Origin: Melieria omissa
Lineage: Eukaryota; Arthropoda; Insecta; Diptera; Ulidiidae
NCBI GenBank assembly: GCA_963971225.1
Contig: OZ020269.1
Location: 79,894,450-79,958,449, forward strand
Direction of reading: 5' to 3'
Length of the DNA stretch: 64,000 nucleotides
Part shown: positions 27,901-37,069 of the stretch, in pieces
How the letters are laid out: every line of letters begins with the position of its first letter
Position numbering within the stretch: position 1 is the stretch's first letter
Made by a program: the position numbers and the translations under genes
Notes under the pieces: model-generated
Seen by the model: the letters and a program-made list of their open reading frames with translations, nothing else
Told to the model about the DNA's origin: nothing
Databases searched by the model: none

Positions 27901-29387
27901 GAACGTAGAATACGGGAGAAGTAAGACATAAAGCCATTGCAATATGGCCTTGTAATGTTGACGGTAAAAAGTTTTTCACTTTTATTGCTGCGCACACAGG
28001 AAAGTGAATACGAGTCAATTACATTTTTCCTCACGGAATATGCACGTTAGATATTTGAACCTGTTTTAAATCTTCAGAAAGAAAATTGTTTCCAACCTGA
28101 GGAAGGCGGTTGACATCTTGAACCTTATTTATGTTTTAAACTATTAAAAAATGTTTAAAATTTATACGTATTCAAGATGTATGTAGAGTAAATTAAATCT
28201 GATACCCGGTGATGCTAACAAACTCAATCTTAGAGGACTTTTCTTTCTGCCTTTTGCAATACATACAACACCGTCTAATAAAATTTAACTATCGGCTGCC
28301 CACAGATTTCTTCAGAGGATAGAAGGAAGAGTTAAAAACCAAATAGATGTATTTAAAATCTGTACAAAATGCAAATAATTGTTATTGGACTAATCGGGAT
28401 CCTCCATGTAGCCATTGTCCGACAGTGTGACTTCAAAACTCAAACTAATTACTATGTCTAAGTGCAAGTTGCTATATATTTATATGTTCTTCAATAAAGA
28501 TCTTCTTAGGAAATGAAGGTTTGTCTACTTTGAAGATGGGTTACCATAAAACGGTATCGAAAAACATATGAAACAGTAGAAGACTAGATTGATGACCTAA
28601 TCTTGCATAAAACAGATTTAAATAAATCTTAGATAATCTAAGAACTCGAATAACTCATCATTTTTAGTATTTTTTTTATGTTAAACGAATGGGTGTAGAA
28701 AAACTGGGAGATATTTACTTGTATTTTATTTTGTAACTTTTTTCAAAATATATAATATTTTCCCATGGGAGAAAAATTGTGTCAAACAATGTAACACGAG
28801 ACCTGATAAACCATTCCTTTAGTTGATTCATTTTGAGAAAAGCATTACAGATGTGTAAAATGTGGCTTAACACGTTTACGTTTGGCTGGCGTCGCTCCGT
28901 TGGACCGACAGTATTAAAGTTAAAAAATAAGTATAGTCTCAATGAAATGTTATCAAATGTAATTTTAATGAATTTTATAGAATCATTCTAATTCATTCTA
29001 AACAAAATCTCTTGGCGATACCCTACATTGTATCGCTTGCCGGCTGCTGGCTATACAGAAAGGACAGCAAATTCGGCGCCGGGCTCAACGTGTCATGTAT
29101 CTAATAAGTGCTAGCGCCTGAAAGCATGCAAAGCATTGTGCGTTCGCTATTTACCTGCAGATAACCACCGTCACAGTGCGTTGCGTTGAGCAGTGTGCCC
29201 ACTTTGAATTTCTTGAATCGCAGCCGGAGAACAAAATCGCGCGGGGCACCTTTTAGCGTACGAAAGCGATACCAGCACGTCAACGGCCGTCCGACATTCA
29301 GGTTGCTGATCTCGGGTGAGCTGACATCTTCGAAGATGTCCACGGTTTTATTGCAGTGATCTTTCGAAACGTCCGCCGCGCCGCCGC
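1..29387 (-). CDS. Multi-CUB-domain protein, suppressor of lurcher protein 1 (SOL-1)-like; spliced, partial at both ends
   Basis: Seven minus-strand exons join without a frame break: 29155-29387, 27486-27629, 19013-19119, 17410-17583, 8081-8235, 6076-6355 and 1-980. Every junction has GT/AG sites, and intron phases agree (0, 0, 2, 2, 1, 2). The joined product is about 690 residues with at least five CUB-like modules at roughly residues 11-145, 176-300, 314-445, 461-600 and 606 onward. Each is marked by paired cysteines and the aromatic/hydrophobic strand pattern of CUB folds. CUB domains are extracellular beta-sandwiches for protein binding. The cysteine-rich, sequon-containing sequence (NKT, NAT, NFT) fits a secreted or type I membrane protein. 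The overall layout recalls insect proteins annotated as SOL-1-like; C. elegans SOL-1 is an auxiliary protein of AMPA-type glutamate receptors. The name is from memory of the family and not from a search. Neto and tolloid-type CUB proteins are alternatives. No membrane segment is visible, since the 3' end lies beyond the window. Confidence 0.8.
3687..4438. repeat. Foldback-like element with long imperfect inverted arms
   Basis: The arm at about 3687-3825 matches the reverse complement of about 4301-4438 along most of its length. Shared blocks include gtgccacgccccttgt against acaaggggcgtggca, and agtagaatgacacatctatgggacg against its complement around 4328-4355. The arms look roughly three-quarters identical by eye. 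Similarity may extend outward, since a CACGCC-containing block occurs on both sides. The loop holds further GTGGGCGTGG motifs near 4014, 4040 and 4161. No coding capacity is visible. It could be a foldback or long-TIR MITE; no clear target duplication was found. Confidence 0.6.
4530..4600 (+). repeat. Dispersed repeat, copy 1 (matches about 48065-48125)
   Basis: This block shares the pattern 'cccattg-ttt-aa-tt--gtgcaaag--gc-gggccctg' with a block near 48070. It is a diverged interspersed repeat lying just outside the 3687-4438 foldback. Its family is not recognised. Confidence 0.45.
6076..6355 (-). CDS. CUB gene, exon encoding the end of CUB2 and start of CUB3
   Basis: 92 codons between split codons. 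The acceptor is ccctctccgcag and the donor ttcccAG|gtaagc (phase 2). The first part, TSQYMYVEFVTSP with GPLLNTGFHFNVG, is the last pair of CUB2 strands. A linker, NWPGHVETAGIKHG, leads to the CUB3 cysteine (ICDWLL) and to the typical IAHWYPPNTSCSYHIKG block, in which the second cysteine sits in 'P-N-T-x-C-x-Y'. NTS is a glycosylation sequon. The exon ends in a strand, EIVRLYFPSFRI, that runs across the splice into the next exon. Confidence 0.92.
6356..8080 (-). other. Intron between the 8081-8235 and 6076-6355 exons
   Basis: Non-coding, 1.7 kb, bounded by gtaagt at 8080 and ccgcag at 6356. I see no recognisable element in it. Confidence 0.8.
8081..8235 (-). CDS. CUB gene, exon encoding the middle of CUB2
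   Basis: 51 codons between split codons. The acceptor is ctgtttgcag and the donor cattG|gtaagtg (phase 1). It encodes CENVMTC, then HCPYDWLAVYDGRDEHS, the hallmark CUB strand 'C-x-Y-D-x-L-x-V-Y-D-G'. After this comes IGKFCGLGKFPFSII, whose cysteine pairs with that of HCPYDW. It joins in frame to the VDGQR end of the 17410 exon and to GTSQYMYVEF of the 6076 exon. Confidence 0.92.
9838..10150 (+). mobile_element. Probable LTR fragment or solo LTR
   Basis: A compact set of transcription signals lies here. Three copies of a 34-35 bp tandem repeat start at 9931, 9965 and 10000 (tgtgcgagaacgatcgagag core). A TATAAAA box sits at 10034-10040, an initiator-like cagtctta about 28 bases downstream, and AATAAA at 10128-10133. 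Promoter and poly(A) signal about 90 bases apart without a coding frame is the usual U3-R arrangement of an insect retrotransposon LTR. Terminal TG...CA and target duplications could not be fixed, so the limits are approximate. Confidence 0.45.
10034..10040 (+). promoter_or_regulatory. TATA box of the LTR-like block
   Basis: TATAAAA followed at promoter-like distance (about 28 bases) by cagtctta, an initiator-like sequence. Confidence 0.4.
10264..10297. repeat. Perfect 14 bp hairpin
   Basis: CACAGATAACTCAT and its exact reverse complement are separated by the six-base loop aacttg. gcatc occurs immediately outside both sides (gcatcag... and ...gcatcgg). It could be a small palindromic element or the hairpin of a structured transcript. 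Confidence 0.7.
13150..14141. mobile_element. TTAA-flanked piggyBac-like non-autonomous element, family A
   Basis: The element is bounded by TTAA at 13150-13153 and 14138-14141. Terminal inverted repeats begin CCCGGC and share GGTGTGGTGG a few bases further in. Palindromes of the form ggggtat-n-atacccc lie at 13171-13187, 13341-13357 and 14077-14093. The last two are followed by the same ccaccacaccantaacgta tail, a direct repeat. There is no transposase frame. TTAA target sites and CCC-starting ends are hallmarks of the piggyBac superfamily, so the class is inferred from the ends alone. Confidence 0.75.
15487..15505. repeat. (GT)n microsatellite
   Basis: An uninterrupted GT run, preceded by a CA-rich stretch from about 15446. 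Confidence 0.9.
15758..16311. mobile_element. 554 bp MITE with GGGGCCGTTCACATATTACG termini
   Basis: The two ends are inverted copies of GGGGCCGTTCACATATTACG followed by TAACGC. Just inside both ends are G-runs (15789-15804 and 16213-16222), gttacg repeats and a ggtcgaaaaat or cgtcgaaaaaat block. No open frame is present. The ends resemble a widespread insect MITE type with TTACGTAA in its terminus. I do not assign a superfamily; flanking TTT on both sides is a possible but weak target duplication. Confidence 0.8.
17410..17583 (-). CDS. CUB gene, exon encoding the start of CUB2
   Basis: Reads 57 complete codons between split codons (one base at the 5' edge, two at the 3' edge). The acceptor is ctttggtttcag and the donor gacagCG|gtaaga. 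The translation opens with three closely spaced cysteines (SYCEREYRDCRLQTC), then the CUB landmark SPAYPGLYPRALNCRY. This is the typical 'SPxYPxxYPxxxxC' start of a CUB domain, followed by the strand YIKLYLQNEQFAVDGQR. No in-frame ATG exists, so it is an internal exon. It is GC-rich at third codon positions, unlike the AT-rich introns around it. Confidence 0.9.
17584..19012 (-). other. Intron between the 19013-19119 and 17410-17583 exons
   Basis: 1.4 kb, with donor gtaggt at 19012 and acceptor tttcag at 17584. No further feature is seen. Confidence 0.8.
19013..19119 (-). CDS. CUB gene, short exon encoding the end of CUB1 and the linker to CUB2
   Basis: 35 codons plus two bases. The acceptor is ttttatttgcag and the donor is cagGG|gtaggt (phase 2). 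It begins TYFTFDSRAEQQ, continuing the last CUB1 strand after FHTDNFTDQ of the 27486-27629 exon. It ends in a charged linker, NRRGEVVQ, with a split glycine codon completed by the first base of the 17410-17583 exon. The two leftover bases match that exon's phase exactly. This is why the exon is accepted although it is short and isolated by introns of 8.4 and 1.4 kb. Confidence 0.83.
19564..20531. mobile_element. 968 bp element with 26 bp perfect TIRs and subterminal repeats
   Basis: The terminal inverted repeats at 19564-19589 and 20506-20531 are identical over 26 bases, starting TAGGGGAATTCTTTG and ending in GTGCCAC. The motif GTAAGGTGCCAC (or GTAAAGTGCCAC) recurs. Forward copies are at 19575-19589, 19592-19606, 19945-19957 and 19966-19980; reverse copies are at 20311-20322 and 20506-20520. 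TCAG flanks both ends and may be a 4 bp target duplication; a TA duplication is the alternative. No transposase frame is present. Repeated subterminal motifs of this kind usually serve as transposase binding sites. Confidence 0.85.
22264..23550 (-). mobile_element. Tc1/mariner-superfamily element (DD37E type), degenerate
   Basis: Identical 32 bp terminal inverted repeats (AGAGGTGAACCAGAAAAAAT start) lie at 22264-22295 and 23519-23550, each flanked by TA, the Tc1/mariner target. The length of 1287 bp is normal for the superfamily. The minus strand holds a broken transposase, listed separately. Confidence 0.9.
22400..23435 (-). pseudogene. Tc1/mariner transposase pseudogene, DD37E-like
   Basis: The N-terminal part (about 23435-23202) has a helix-turn-helix region with ARESKASVVTVYNV and a GSGRKKGP-like hinge (here ESGRKKGP). 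The central part around 22960-22990 shows DDETY, the first catalytic aspartate, followed at once by a stop. The C-terminal part (about 22770-22400) reads INSRIYIKECMQKRLLPF, a stop, then FLPDQATNHYS and ELRPIERYWAVMK. The last acidic pair is D (in LPDQ) and E (in RPIE) with 37 residues between. At least two in-frame stops and one or more frameshifts separate the parts, so it is inactive. The family assignment rests on these motifs and the TIRs. Confidence 0.85.
24181..25148 (-). mobile_element. TTAA-flanked piggyBac-like non-autonomous element, family B
   Basis: TTAA lies at 24181-24184 and 25145-25148, and both ends start CCCTCCGAT. Subterminal GCCCAACAAGGTCC occurs in both ends. It forms palindromes of the type AAGGTCC-nnnn-GGACCTT at 24227-24244, 24929-24950 (copy inside) and 25112-25127. 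It also carries a minus-strand frame (24491-24796). The structure matches an internally deleted piggyBac-superfamily element. Confidence 0.8.
24491..24796 (-). pseudogene. Small acidic frame, possible transposase N-terminal remnant
   Basis: A 101-codon frame lies inside the TTAA element and reads from its right end inward. The product is rich in Glu/Asp, for example NNEEPYSITEETNYEDFLPY and a later EVELNVTVADEAD. PiggyBac-type transposases commonly begin with an acidic, disordered segment, so this may be the retained 5' end of an otherwise deleted transposase. No catalytic motif is present. It could be a chance frame. Confidence 0.4.
27486..27629 (-). CDS. CUB gene, exon encoding the middle of CUB1
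   Basis: Exactly 48 codons, phase 0 at both ends. The acceptor is ttcacag and the donor gaccag|gtgagc. It carries the CUB signature in which a cysteine (residue 97 of the joined product, in GMFCGEA) pairs with Cys71 of the preceding exon. This is followed by the FISETSYVKVLFHTDNF strand, a classic CUB 'V-x-F-x-T/S-D' segment, and an NFT glycosylation sequon. Read with its neighbours it gives ...GGYLQ|IVDGN...NFTDQ|TYFTF..., a continuous CUB fold. Conservation of this motif makes the exon secure. Confidence 0.87.
27630..29154 (-). other. Intron between the 29155-29387 and 27486-27629 exons
   Basis: 1.5 kb, with donor gtaaat at 29154 and acceptor ttcacag at 27630. It is AT-rich with no recognisable element. 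Confidence 0.8.
29155..29387 (-). CDS. CUB gene, first supported exon (start of CUB1)
   Basis: Encodes 77 residues: a short lead, then Cys11, a C-W-Y-R-F strand with Cys37, a basic FVLRLRFKKFKVG strand and Cys71 in HCDGGYLQ. This is the first half of a CUB domain, with sequons NKT and NAT. The donor is ctgcag|gtaaat in phase 0 and joins exactly to the exon at 27629. The acceptor chosen is a pyrimidine/TG-rich tract ending ttaattgcag just above 29387, which leaves a phase-1 split glycine codon. The reading frame stays open upstream to an ATG at 29463 and would give a hydrophobic LTFSSILGVCCLIA stretch that looks like a signal peptide. Another acceptor-like gttgcag lies at about 29450. The 5' boundary is therefore open: either this is the initiator exon starting at 29463, or an upstream exon supplies the signal peptide. 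Confidence 0.8.
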
Positions 29388-31363
29388 CTGCAATTAAACA
29401 ACAAACACCAAGAATGCTAGAGAATGTCAAATGTGAGCTCAGTCCAGTTCTGCAACAAAACATAATATTTATGTAGTATGGTGGTTAGTGGTTTCAAAAA
29501 TATTTAAACTATCTATTAACGAAACATCGTGGCTTATTAGTTAGTGCAATGGAGAACAAGTCTAAGAGAATCGTGGACTTCAATTCAGACTCAAGCCACA
29601 GAAGAGTCAACATTTCCTTTGTCCGCTGCCCTCTCAGAGAATACATAAGATTTTAATAATTGTATGTTTATAATCCCCGCACAACATGAATGGTTGGCTT
29701 GTATCGAGTCCTGTCAGCCTGTTGAGCATCGTTAATCGACAACTTCAAAGTAGTTTCTTTTTATCAATAACGCCGCCTGTGCCGCACAACTTTAATGCAT
29801 TTATTATTAAAATCGAGATGCGTTCAAAGAGTCGTCCGGTTGCATTTTCCATCAGATCAGCGTTCATAAATTACACGCATAACTACTCGCTTTTTTAAAG
29901 TTGCCGATTTCTGCCGCTCGTCACGAATGCCTGCTGCCGCTATTCATTCCATCGTTTCATGCATCGCGCCGCTGCAAACAATTTTCACCAGATCCCGCCG
30001 ATGATGGACTTCATTGTCCTTAATTTATTTTGCGGATTTACAAATGAACAAAAGGACATTGTGCTGAATTTGTAATTCACGTTGCCGCCTTTTGTGCTCC
30101 GCTACTTTCATTTACTCGACTCGACTCGAGTTGTCTACACTCCACTCCACTTCACTCTAGTCGCGCAGCTCGGCTCAACATAACTCAGCTCAACTCAACT
30201 CGACTGGACTCGAATATGTAATGGAAAATCGCGTGCACTTTACTTTTTGGATGCCAAACGCTACGTCGCAGCTCTCCCCCACCACTTGGCGAGTGCGCGG
30301 AATTCAAGCTATCCTGCCGCACTCGCAATGCATTCCTTTTGCGGCGATCACAGTGAGTCCTATGTACATACATACATACATAAAAAATAAAAAATGCTAA
30401 GGCGAAAAAAGGAAAATCGTCGACGAGCACTTCTTTTATATTTTCGTTAGAACTTTTTAATCATGGCCGGACAATGCGACCGAACACGAACGTGACAGTC
30501 ATTCAAGACGAAGTCGCGACGTTCTATTCCTTTCGCCATTCACTCATTCGCAATTTGGTCCGATTTATTCTCTTTTTCGGTGTGATTTAATTTTCGCCGT
30601 CACGTTGATGCTCACCATTACTGTTTTTTTTTATATTTTTATTCATTTAAATTTACGTGGCGAGCAGAAAGCTGACATAATTTAGATAAGTTGACAAAGT
30701 ATGTTCTGGTAAGTGGGCGGTGCGAATAAATTCGACCGGGCTGCCGGACGTACTGAGTCAGCACCAGAATGAAACCGGAGGGAGAAACCTGAGAAATTTA
30801 TTTCTCTCGTGCTCTAATCAACACTTTTGGAACCGGTAATTGTGAATAATTAAATATCTGAATGCCCACACAATTTCTCAACTCATCCTTGATATTTGTT
30901 TGAGGAGTACGTCAGACTCTTTGTGTGGTCAGTGAGTTCAGCTTAGACTTTAGTGTTCAGTGTTAATTCCCTCAACAAGTTGCCCAGCCCATATTCCATA
31001 TCGCGAAATTTGCTTTGTTGCTGCCTCGAGGGGCACGGATTATGCTGCCACTATTTCATTCTCTCAAAACGCATTGAAGTGAAAACGGCCTAATGTAAAT
31101 TGCCGCAATTCCATTCAGTTACATCAGCAGTTTTAATGCCCAACTAAGCTGGCCAGGCGTCCCATCTCGTACCGCTGGCCGCCACCAAGTGCACATTTAA
31201 CTCGCTGCTCAATAGCAGGGATTCAGCGAAATTAAAATGTCCCCAAAAATTTACCTCAAAACAATGCACAAATCCTATTTTAGAGCCTTTTACAATTAAA
31301 TTCCACCGCTCCGGCCGCGCCGCATGCCGCATGCAAACACTCGCGCTGCACAGTCGAACAATC

Positions 31364-31386
31364 GCAGCAGCAGCAGCAGCAGCAGC
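31364..31386. repeat. (GCA)n trinucleotide repeat
   Basis: An uninterrupted GCA run in a GC-rich region; no coding frame is supported across it. Confidence 0.85.
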
Positions 31387-32514
31387 ACAGCCACAACAAA
31401 ACAAAACACACAAAACGGCTGCACAGCTGAATGCGAACGCGCGAGCGGGCGAGCAGGCAAATAAGCAAATGAAAAAGTAGCGAATCCGACAGGAATTCAA
31501 AGCCGGATTTAGAGCACGCCGAGCGTATCAGTGGCAAGTGTGCAAGGACACTGCGGGCCGCAGCTGCTCGCAGTGACAATGGCACTGCCTGCGCACGCGA
31601 GACGGAGAACGGCGAGCGGCGCGGGGTTAGTATTGGCGCTGGCGACAGCGGATCACTAAACAACAAGTCCTGGGTCACTGCTGCGCGTATCGCGACGCAT
31701 AGTGCGCGCTGTTGCTCTAAATGGATTCAAACTAACTTTGGGGATTTCCGTATTATCGAGCACAACGGCGGAGCAGCCGGCGCCACCTGTCCGCTGCGAG
31801 ACGCAGCGGCGCAGCAATGCGCGTGACGCAAGGTGACACACCGGACACGGCGCACAGACGCGGCCGCCGCTCTTTTTGCTTGGTCTGCAACCATTGCTGG
31901 CCGCAGAGCTGGCTCTCTTCGAGCTGCTTTTGCATATTTCGCGTCATAACGAGCGCACGAGGGTGGCGAGGACGCGATAAGCGCGCAATGCGAAAATATG
32001 CTCGAATGGAAACAACAAAAAGCGCAAATTAAATTGAAACAAAAATGAGTTTTTCGCATTAGGCTTAGAGTTGGTGTTGTTTTTTGCCGAGTTGATAAGT
32101 AAATTGGCCATTAACGGTTATGGATGACGAAAATTAATACCTTGACTTTTTTGTACAATTTTTGCAGACACTATAAAAATAAAATCCTTTTTAAATACCG
32201 CCGAGATAATCTGATGATGATGTAACTACGTTTTATTTCACTTGAAAATGTCAAACATTTCCGTCGTCATACAAATTTAATTCTGCACAAATGATTGTAA
32301 AAAAAGGAAATTTAGTAACTAAATTATATCTCAAAATTACTCACAAGCTGGCTTGCTTTCAGAAAATATTTCTAAAAACGGTCTCAACTGTTGGAATCTT
32401 TAAAATGTATAATTTTGCGGTAAAAGTTAACGCTCGGTTTTTATGATTGTATGAGTTCAAGGTTCCGATTCCTCGGAAAAAAGTGAAAATCTTTAATAAT
32501 TCGTATCTATCAGA

Positions 32515-32549
32515 AATCGAACCCCCTTCTGACGGAAGGGGGTTCGATT
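32515..32549. repeat. Perfect 15 bp hairpin
   Basis: AATCGAACCCCCTTC is followed by the loop tgacg and its exact reverse complement. The stem contains ggttcga, which resembles a tRNA T-arm or B-box sequence, but no tRNA fold surrounds it. It may be a palindromic element or the stem of a structured RNA. Confidence 0.75.
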
Positions 32550-35500
32550 GCTTTTCGTTCCCTCTATTTTGTGTTTAGTTAGTCATTCAGAGATCTGCCC
32601 TAATCCTTCCGTTTAATGACTCTGTTAAGTAAGAAAGGATTGTGATTGTGAGTGTGAGTGTGTCCAGACTCTGACATCCTGTAAAAATAAGTTATGATCC
32701 ATAACTCCTTTACGATTGTTCATCTCAATAGATGAATCCATTCGTATACATCTCGTAGATGTATCGCTGTCTGCTGAGCACATTTTAAAGGCTATTCCAT
32801 TCAAAAAGTTGACTCATGGCACCGTCTGAAGAATAAACGCCTTGTTATCAATGCGGTTAGCCATTTGAGATAAATCATCTGAGATAAATAAATGAAATCT
32901 GAGATAAATTGATTGATATCTTGAATCAACAGCCCAGTGGTAATTTTAGAGCTATCCTCGATTTTTTTTTACTATTTTTTATCCCATTTCATTCAACTTG
33001 ATATTTTGATTTTACTCCGTTTTACTCGACATTCAACCCTCAAATTGTTTTCTTCAATTCCTAGCTCGAGAGGTTCATTGGACTCTTCCACGTTTATGTA
33101 TATCACAGTCACTTGTTTGTACAGCGCCATTTATCAACAAAAGCGTCATTTCGTAATTAAGTCACAATTTGCGACTATTGAAACAAATTCAAAAGCTACA
33201 GCCAATCGTTGCTCCGCCTTACCTAATATTTTGTTGAATTTCAATGAAATCCTTCAGCTTCCCAACAAACTACTGAAATTTTCCTTTTTGGGGGAAGATG
33301 GGGTATTAAGAATAAAATTCCTGACCTTCCACAAAAACTGTCAAATTTCGGTTATAAAATGTAAGAAATTGTACGTAACTCAGAACTTGTGATCTTTACT
33401 GTAAAAATAAATCTATAAAATTAAGTTGAAAGAAATTTAAATGAATTCAAACCGAAAGTGCTGCAGCTTTTGCTGAGACCTAAAAAAACGGAAGAAGATG
33501 TAAGGTCCTCTTTTAATGAGAGCAGACAGTTGAAATCAGCAGAATGTGTCGTACACGCCATGAACACGTAAGTACAACATTTCAGCTCTTCGTTTGAAAT
33601 ATTTTGCTGTGTAAATGCAAAATGGAAAGCATCGAGTGTCATCCACCCGCACTGGCAGGATGCACGAGTCGAACGCTGTGCGCTGCATTCATGCATTTCT
33701 TGCGGCGCAAGCATGAATGCGATTCAGCAACGCGACCGCAACCACACCGCGAGCGAATACGGGGGAAATGCCGGAAGTATTAAGAGTGCTTTTCTACTTG
33801 GTGAAAGAAATCATTGCCTATTGTAAGGCGCTTAAAGTCGACAGCGCTGGGCTGCAACAAAAAAAATCTATGAAAACAACCAAACTCAAAGGCAACAGAG
33901 TCGCTCAGTCTCAGTCGAGCGGCACAGTGGTGCCTCAGTAATAAGAACTCACTGAAAAAGATTCATTACTATCTTTACAACTTATCTCAGCTAAATACGT
34001 ATGTACATAAATATGGGCACCTATGTACATACATATATGCTTATTCTTGCTACACATACGGTTTTTTGTTGTAGTTTAGATTATCGACGTGGCACTGTAA
34101 CTTTGTCGGGACACTCAAACAGCACCACGTTCCGGCAAATGGCGGTTGTAGCGTGACTTTGTATAGCAGACGCGTAGGCGGTAAGGGCGTAAGCGTTTAC
34201 GCTGTCTGTCCGCCTCCCGTCGAGTCACGCCCAAAATCCTTTTTACCGCTCCCGCTGGTGTTGCGCACATTTTTCGTTGTGTTTCTGGGTCTTTTATCGT
34301 TATTATTTCTTGATTTCTTCATTGTGAAAGCGCCGTTTGGCGGTCTGTCTGTCTTCTACTGTCTCAGTGTCTGCGTCTGACTGTGTGTGTCCTGTCTATC
34401 AACCTGCCTTTGTGCGTCTACCAGCGGCGCAGCATCGCAGCAGTCGAGCGCAACTTCACAACATGCTACCGCTATTGTTGTTGTTGCTGGTGTGGCTGTT
34501 GTCGTTGTCGTTGCCGTTGCCACTGTTGCAGGATACTGTCAGAGCACAATGAAACTTTGATAAATTAAACAGATTTATTACTTGCTTCTGCTACACTTCT
34601 CCAATGTGGCATTGCCACTTCGCTCCTTCTGGGCTTTTTTCTTGACTGTGCCGCGTTTAGTGGCGGCGGTGGTGACGGCGGCAGTGGCGACGGCAGCGAT
34701 GTGCTGTGCCTTAAATTATTCCGGGTGACAGTCTTTCTGGTTGCCGCCTCAAATTTGTTCTCGTTTGTGTGTTCACGCACATATAAACATAAATAAATAA
34801 ATAAATATGTACATACGTGTGCATATGAATGTATGTATATAGGTTTATGTATCATAATACATAGATACAAGTGTGGTACTTGGGCGTCTTCGTGTGGTTG
34901 CGTGCGATGTGCGGCGTCTTTTAGTTGCAGCCATTTATTAAGTTTGGCATTAATCTTTTGATGTCGCATTATTCATAATCAGTCGTAAATAAATAACGGC
35001 TGCCGGTTTGTGCGTGATCGTGAGCGTGAGCGTGTGCGTGCGTGTGGCTGGACGAAATTAAATATTGAAAGTTCGCCGCCGAGATTCTCTCCAAAACAAT
35101 GAAGTCTTTAATTAAGAACATTTAATGAGCTCGTTGCGGTGTGTTTTAACGGCGTAACACATTTAATTCTTGTCAGGCCTCGGCTCTTTTCCAAGCCATT
35201 GAGTCTGATCGCAGCAATCACTTGCAACTTCGCGGCTGATTACAAATCATAGGCTCGATACTCGTCCAGCGTCTGTTCCTGCATTTCGTCCTCTATGAAG
35301 AATTTTTTCTGAAGCGAAGCAAGAAAAATACATTTGCGTGCGCATTGGCCAACAAGCCGCATTCGAAACCACACATTTGGATTTCCTCGGGGTGACCGGT
35401 TACAAAACACTCAACTTTAAAGGCCAAATAAATGTTGGAAAAATCTTTATTGATTTAAAACTTTGTACTGAAAGGAATGTTTAACTCTGAACATTCACTC

Positions 35501-36701
35501 TACTTGAAACATTTCATTGCATACTTAGACCAAACATGTTGGTTCAAATATTTTTTTAAATATAAATATATAATCCACGAAATAAGTTGTTTTAACGATT
35601 TTTAATTAATACCGACATGTAATCGCATCCACTGTGTCTGGCAAATGTGCGCAAATCGGCAGCAAATTTGCATATATCGTACGTGCCCCTATTACATTTT
35701 CCGCTTGTTTATTTCACCCCCATTCCCACACACCATTTCGTAGCCCAACATTTGCCCTTATTGACGCCTCCGCTCTCCAACTCTAAAAATATTATTTTTC
35801 GCATTTCGCCAAGGCATTAATTTAACCGTCAACTGATCCAGGCATATCAACATTCCGTTACTTACACAATCAAAACTGAAACGCACACGCACACTTATAT
35901 CATTCGCGTACATACCCTGCAAGACAGGACTGATGGAAACTCCAACACATCCATACAAATTCTGGCTGAAACTAACACATTTACATATTCCCTTTGAGTT
36001 AAAAAAAAATCTGAATCAAAAAACAAATTTCCTCTGCTATTAATCCAATGATAATAAAAGAGATAGTTCGGCTACATTTCTTACAAACGTGAAGTTATAT
36101 ATGAGAGAACGAGATAGCTAATGTACACATTGGCTCGTGAACTTGACAGGTGCTCGTGCACATGTCGCAAAAAACTCGTGAAGTTTGGTGAAATTCGTGA
36201 GCTTGCGGACGGACGCTGAAAACTAAAAATAGGAAAACAGGAAGGAAAAAGGCGAAAAACGGAAAAAATAAAACCAAAATAAGATAAGTATTTGTGTTTA
36301 GTGAATTAAGTTAATAAAATTAAAAAAATAACGTTGGAAAATTGCTTGAGCAGAGTAAAGGCAAATTTAAGAAATTTCGGGAATCTGCTCAAGCAATGGA
36401 ATGGCGAAAAATCATATGAAAATATCAAAATTCAATTCAAATTCCTTCCTTAACCCTATTTCAGACCACGAACTTGCACAAATCAAAGGCTCAACTGTAA
36501 TAAAGAAAACGCTTGCAGAGAAAGTAATAATTAATTTCAGTTTCTTTTCTATGATTTAAATTATTTAATTAATAATCAAATTATCAATTTTCATTTATTT
36601 TAGTTTATTCATTTAAATTCCTTTTTGCAGAAATAAATAAGTTATTATTATATGGTAAAATTATATAGTAAAAAAACATTAAACAACGAAAAATGACTTT
36701 T

Positions 36702-37069
36702 AATCAGTGCTGATAGGTTTATACACCAGCCCTGATATCAGAAATCAATGAAGTTTCTATCAGGGCTGATTAATCATCTGATTAATCAGGACTGACAGAA
36801 ACTGTGTTGAAAGCTGATGTGAGTGAGCGAGACAGCTTGAAATTTACAAGGAATTCAAACCACAATGATAGAAGGTGCGAGCGAACAGCTGCCTATTTAA
36901 TCTTTTGTTATAGTAGGTGCGAGCTAGACAGCTGTATATCTGTGCCAGATACCAAAACTCCTGTGTTGAAAGGTGATGCAAGATCACACGTATACGTGAG
37001 TTTCTATCAGAATATTCACACTGCTCTTCAGAAGCTGATGGGAATTCTGGTGGAAATTTCTATCAGCAC
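36702..37069. repeat. Cluster of inverted TTTCTATCAG / CTGATAG repeats
   Basis: The block contains aatcagtgctgatagg (36702-36717), cagccctgatatcag (36727-36741) and tttctatcagggctgat (36754-36770). TTTCTATCAG recurs at 37001 and 37057. GTGCGAGC...ACAGCTG is also repeated in tandem near 36877 and 36917. Opposed copies at the two ends suggest a small non-autonomous transposon, but the ends are not clear. Confidence 0.4.

Noticed and set aside
36450..36480. TTAACCCTATTTC as another TTAA element end
   Set aside because: No palindrome follows and no opposed end was found within 3 kb.
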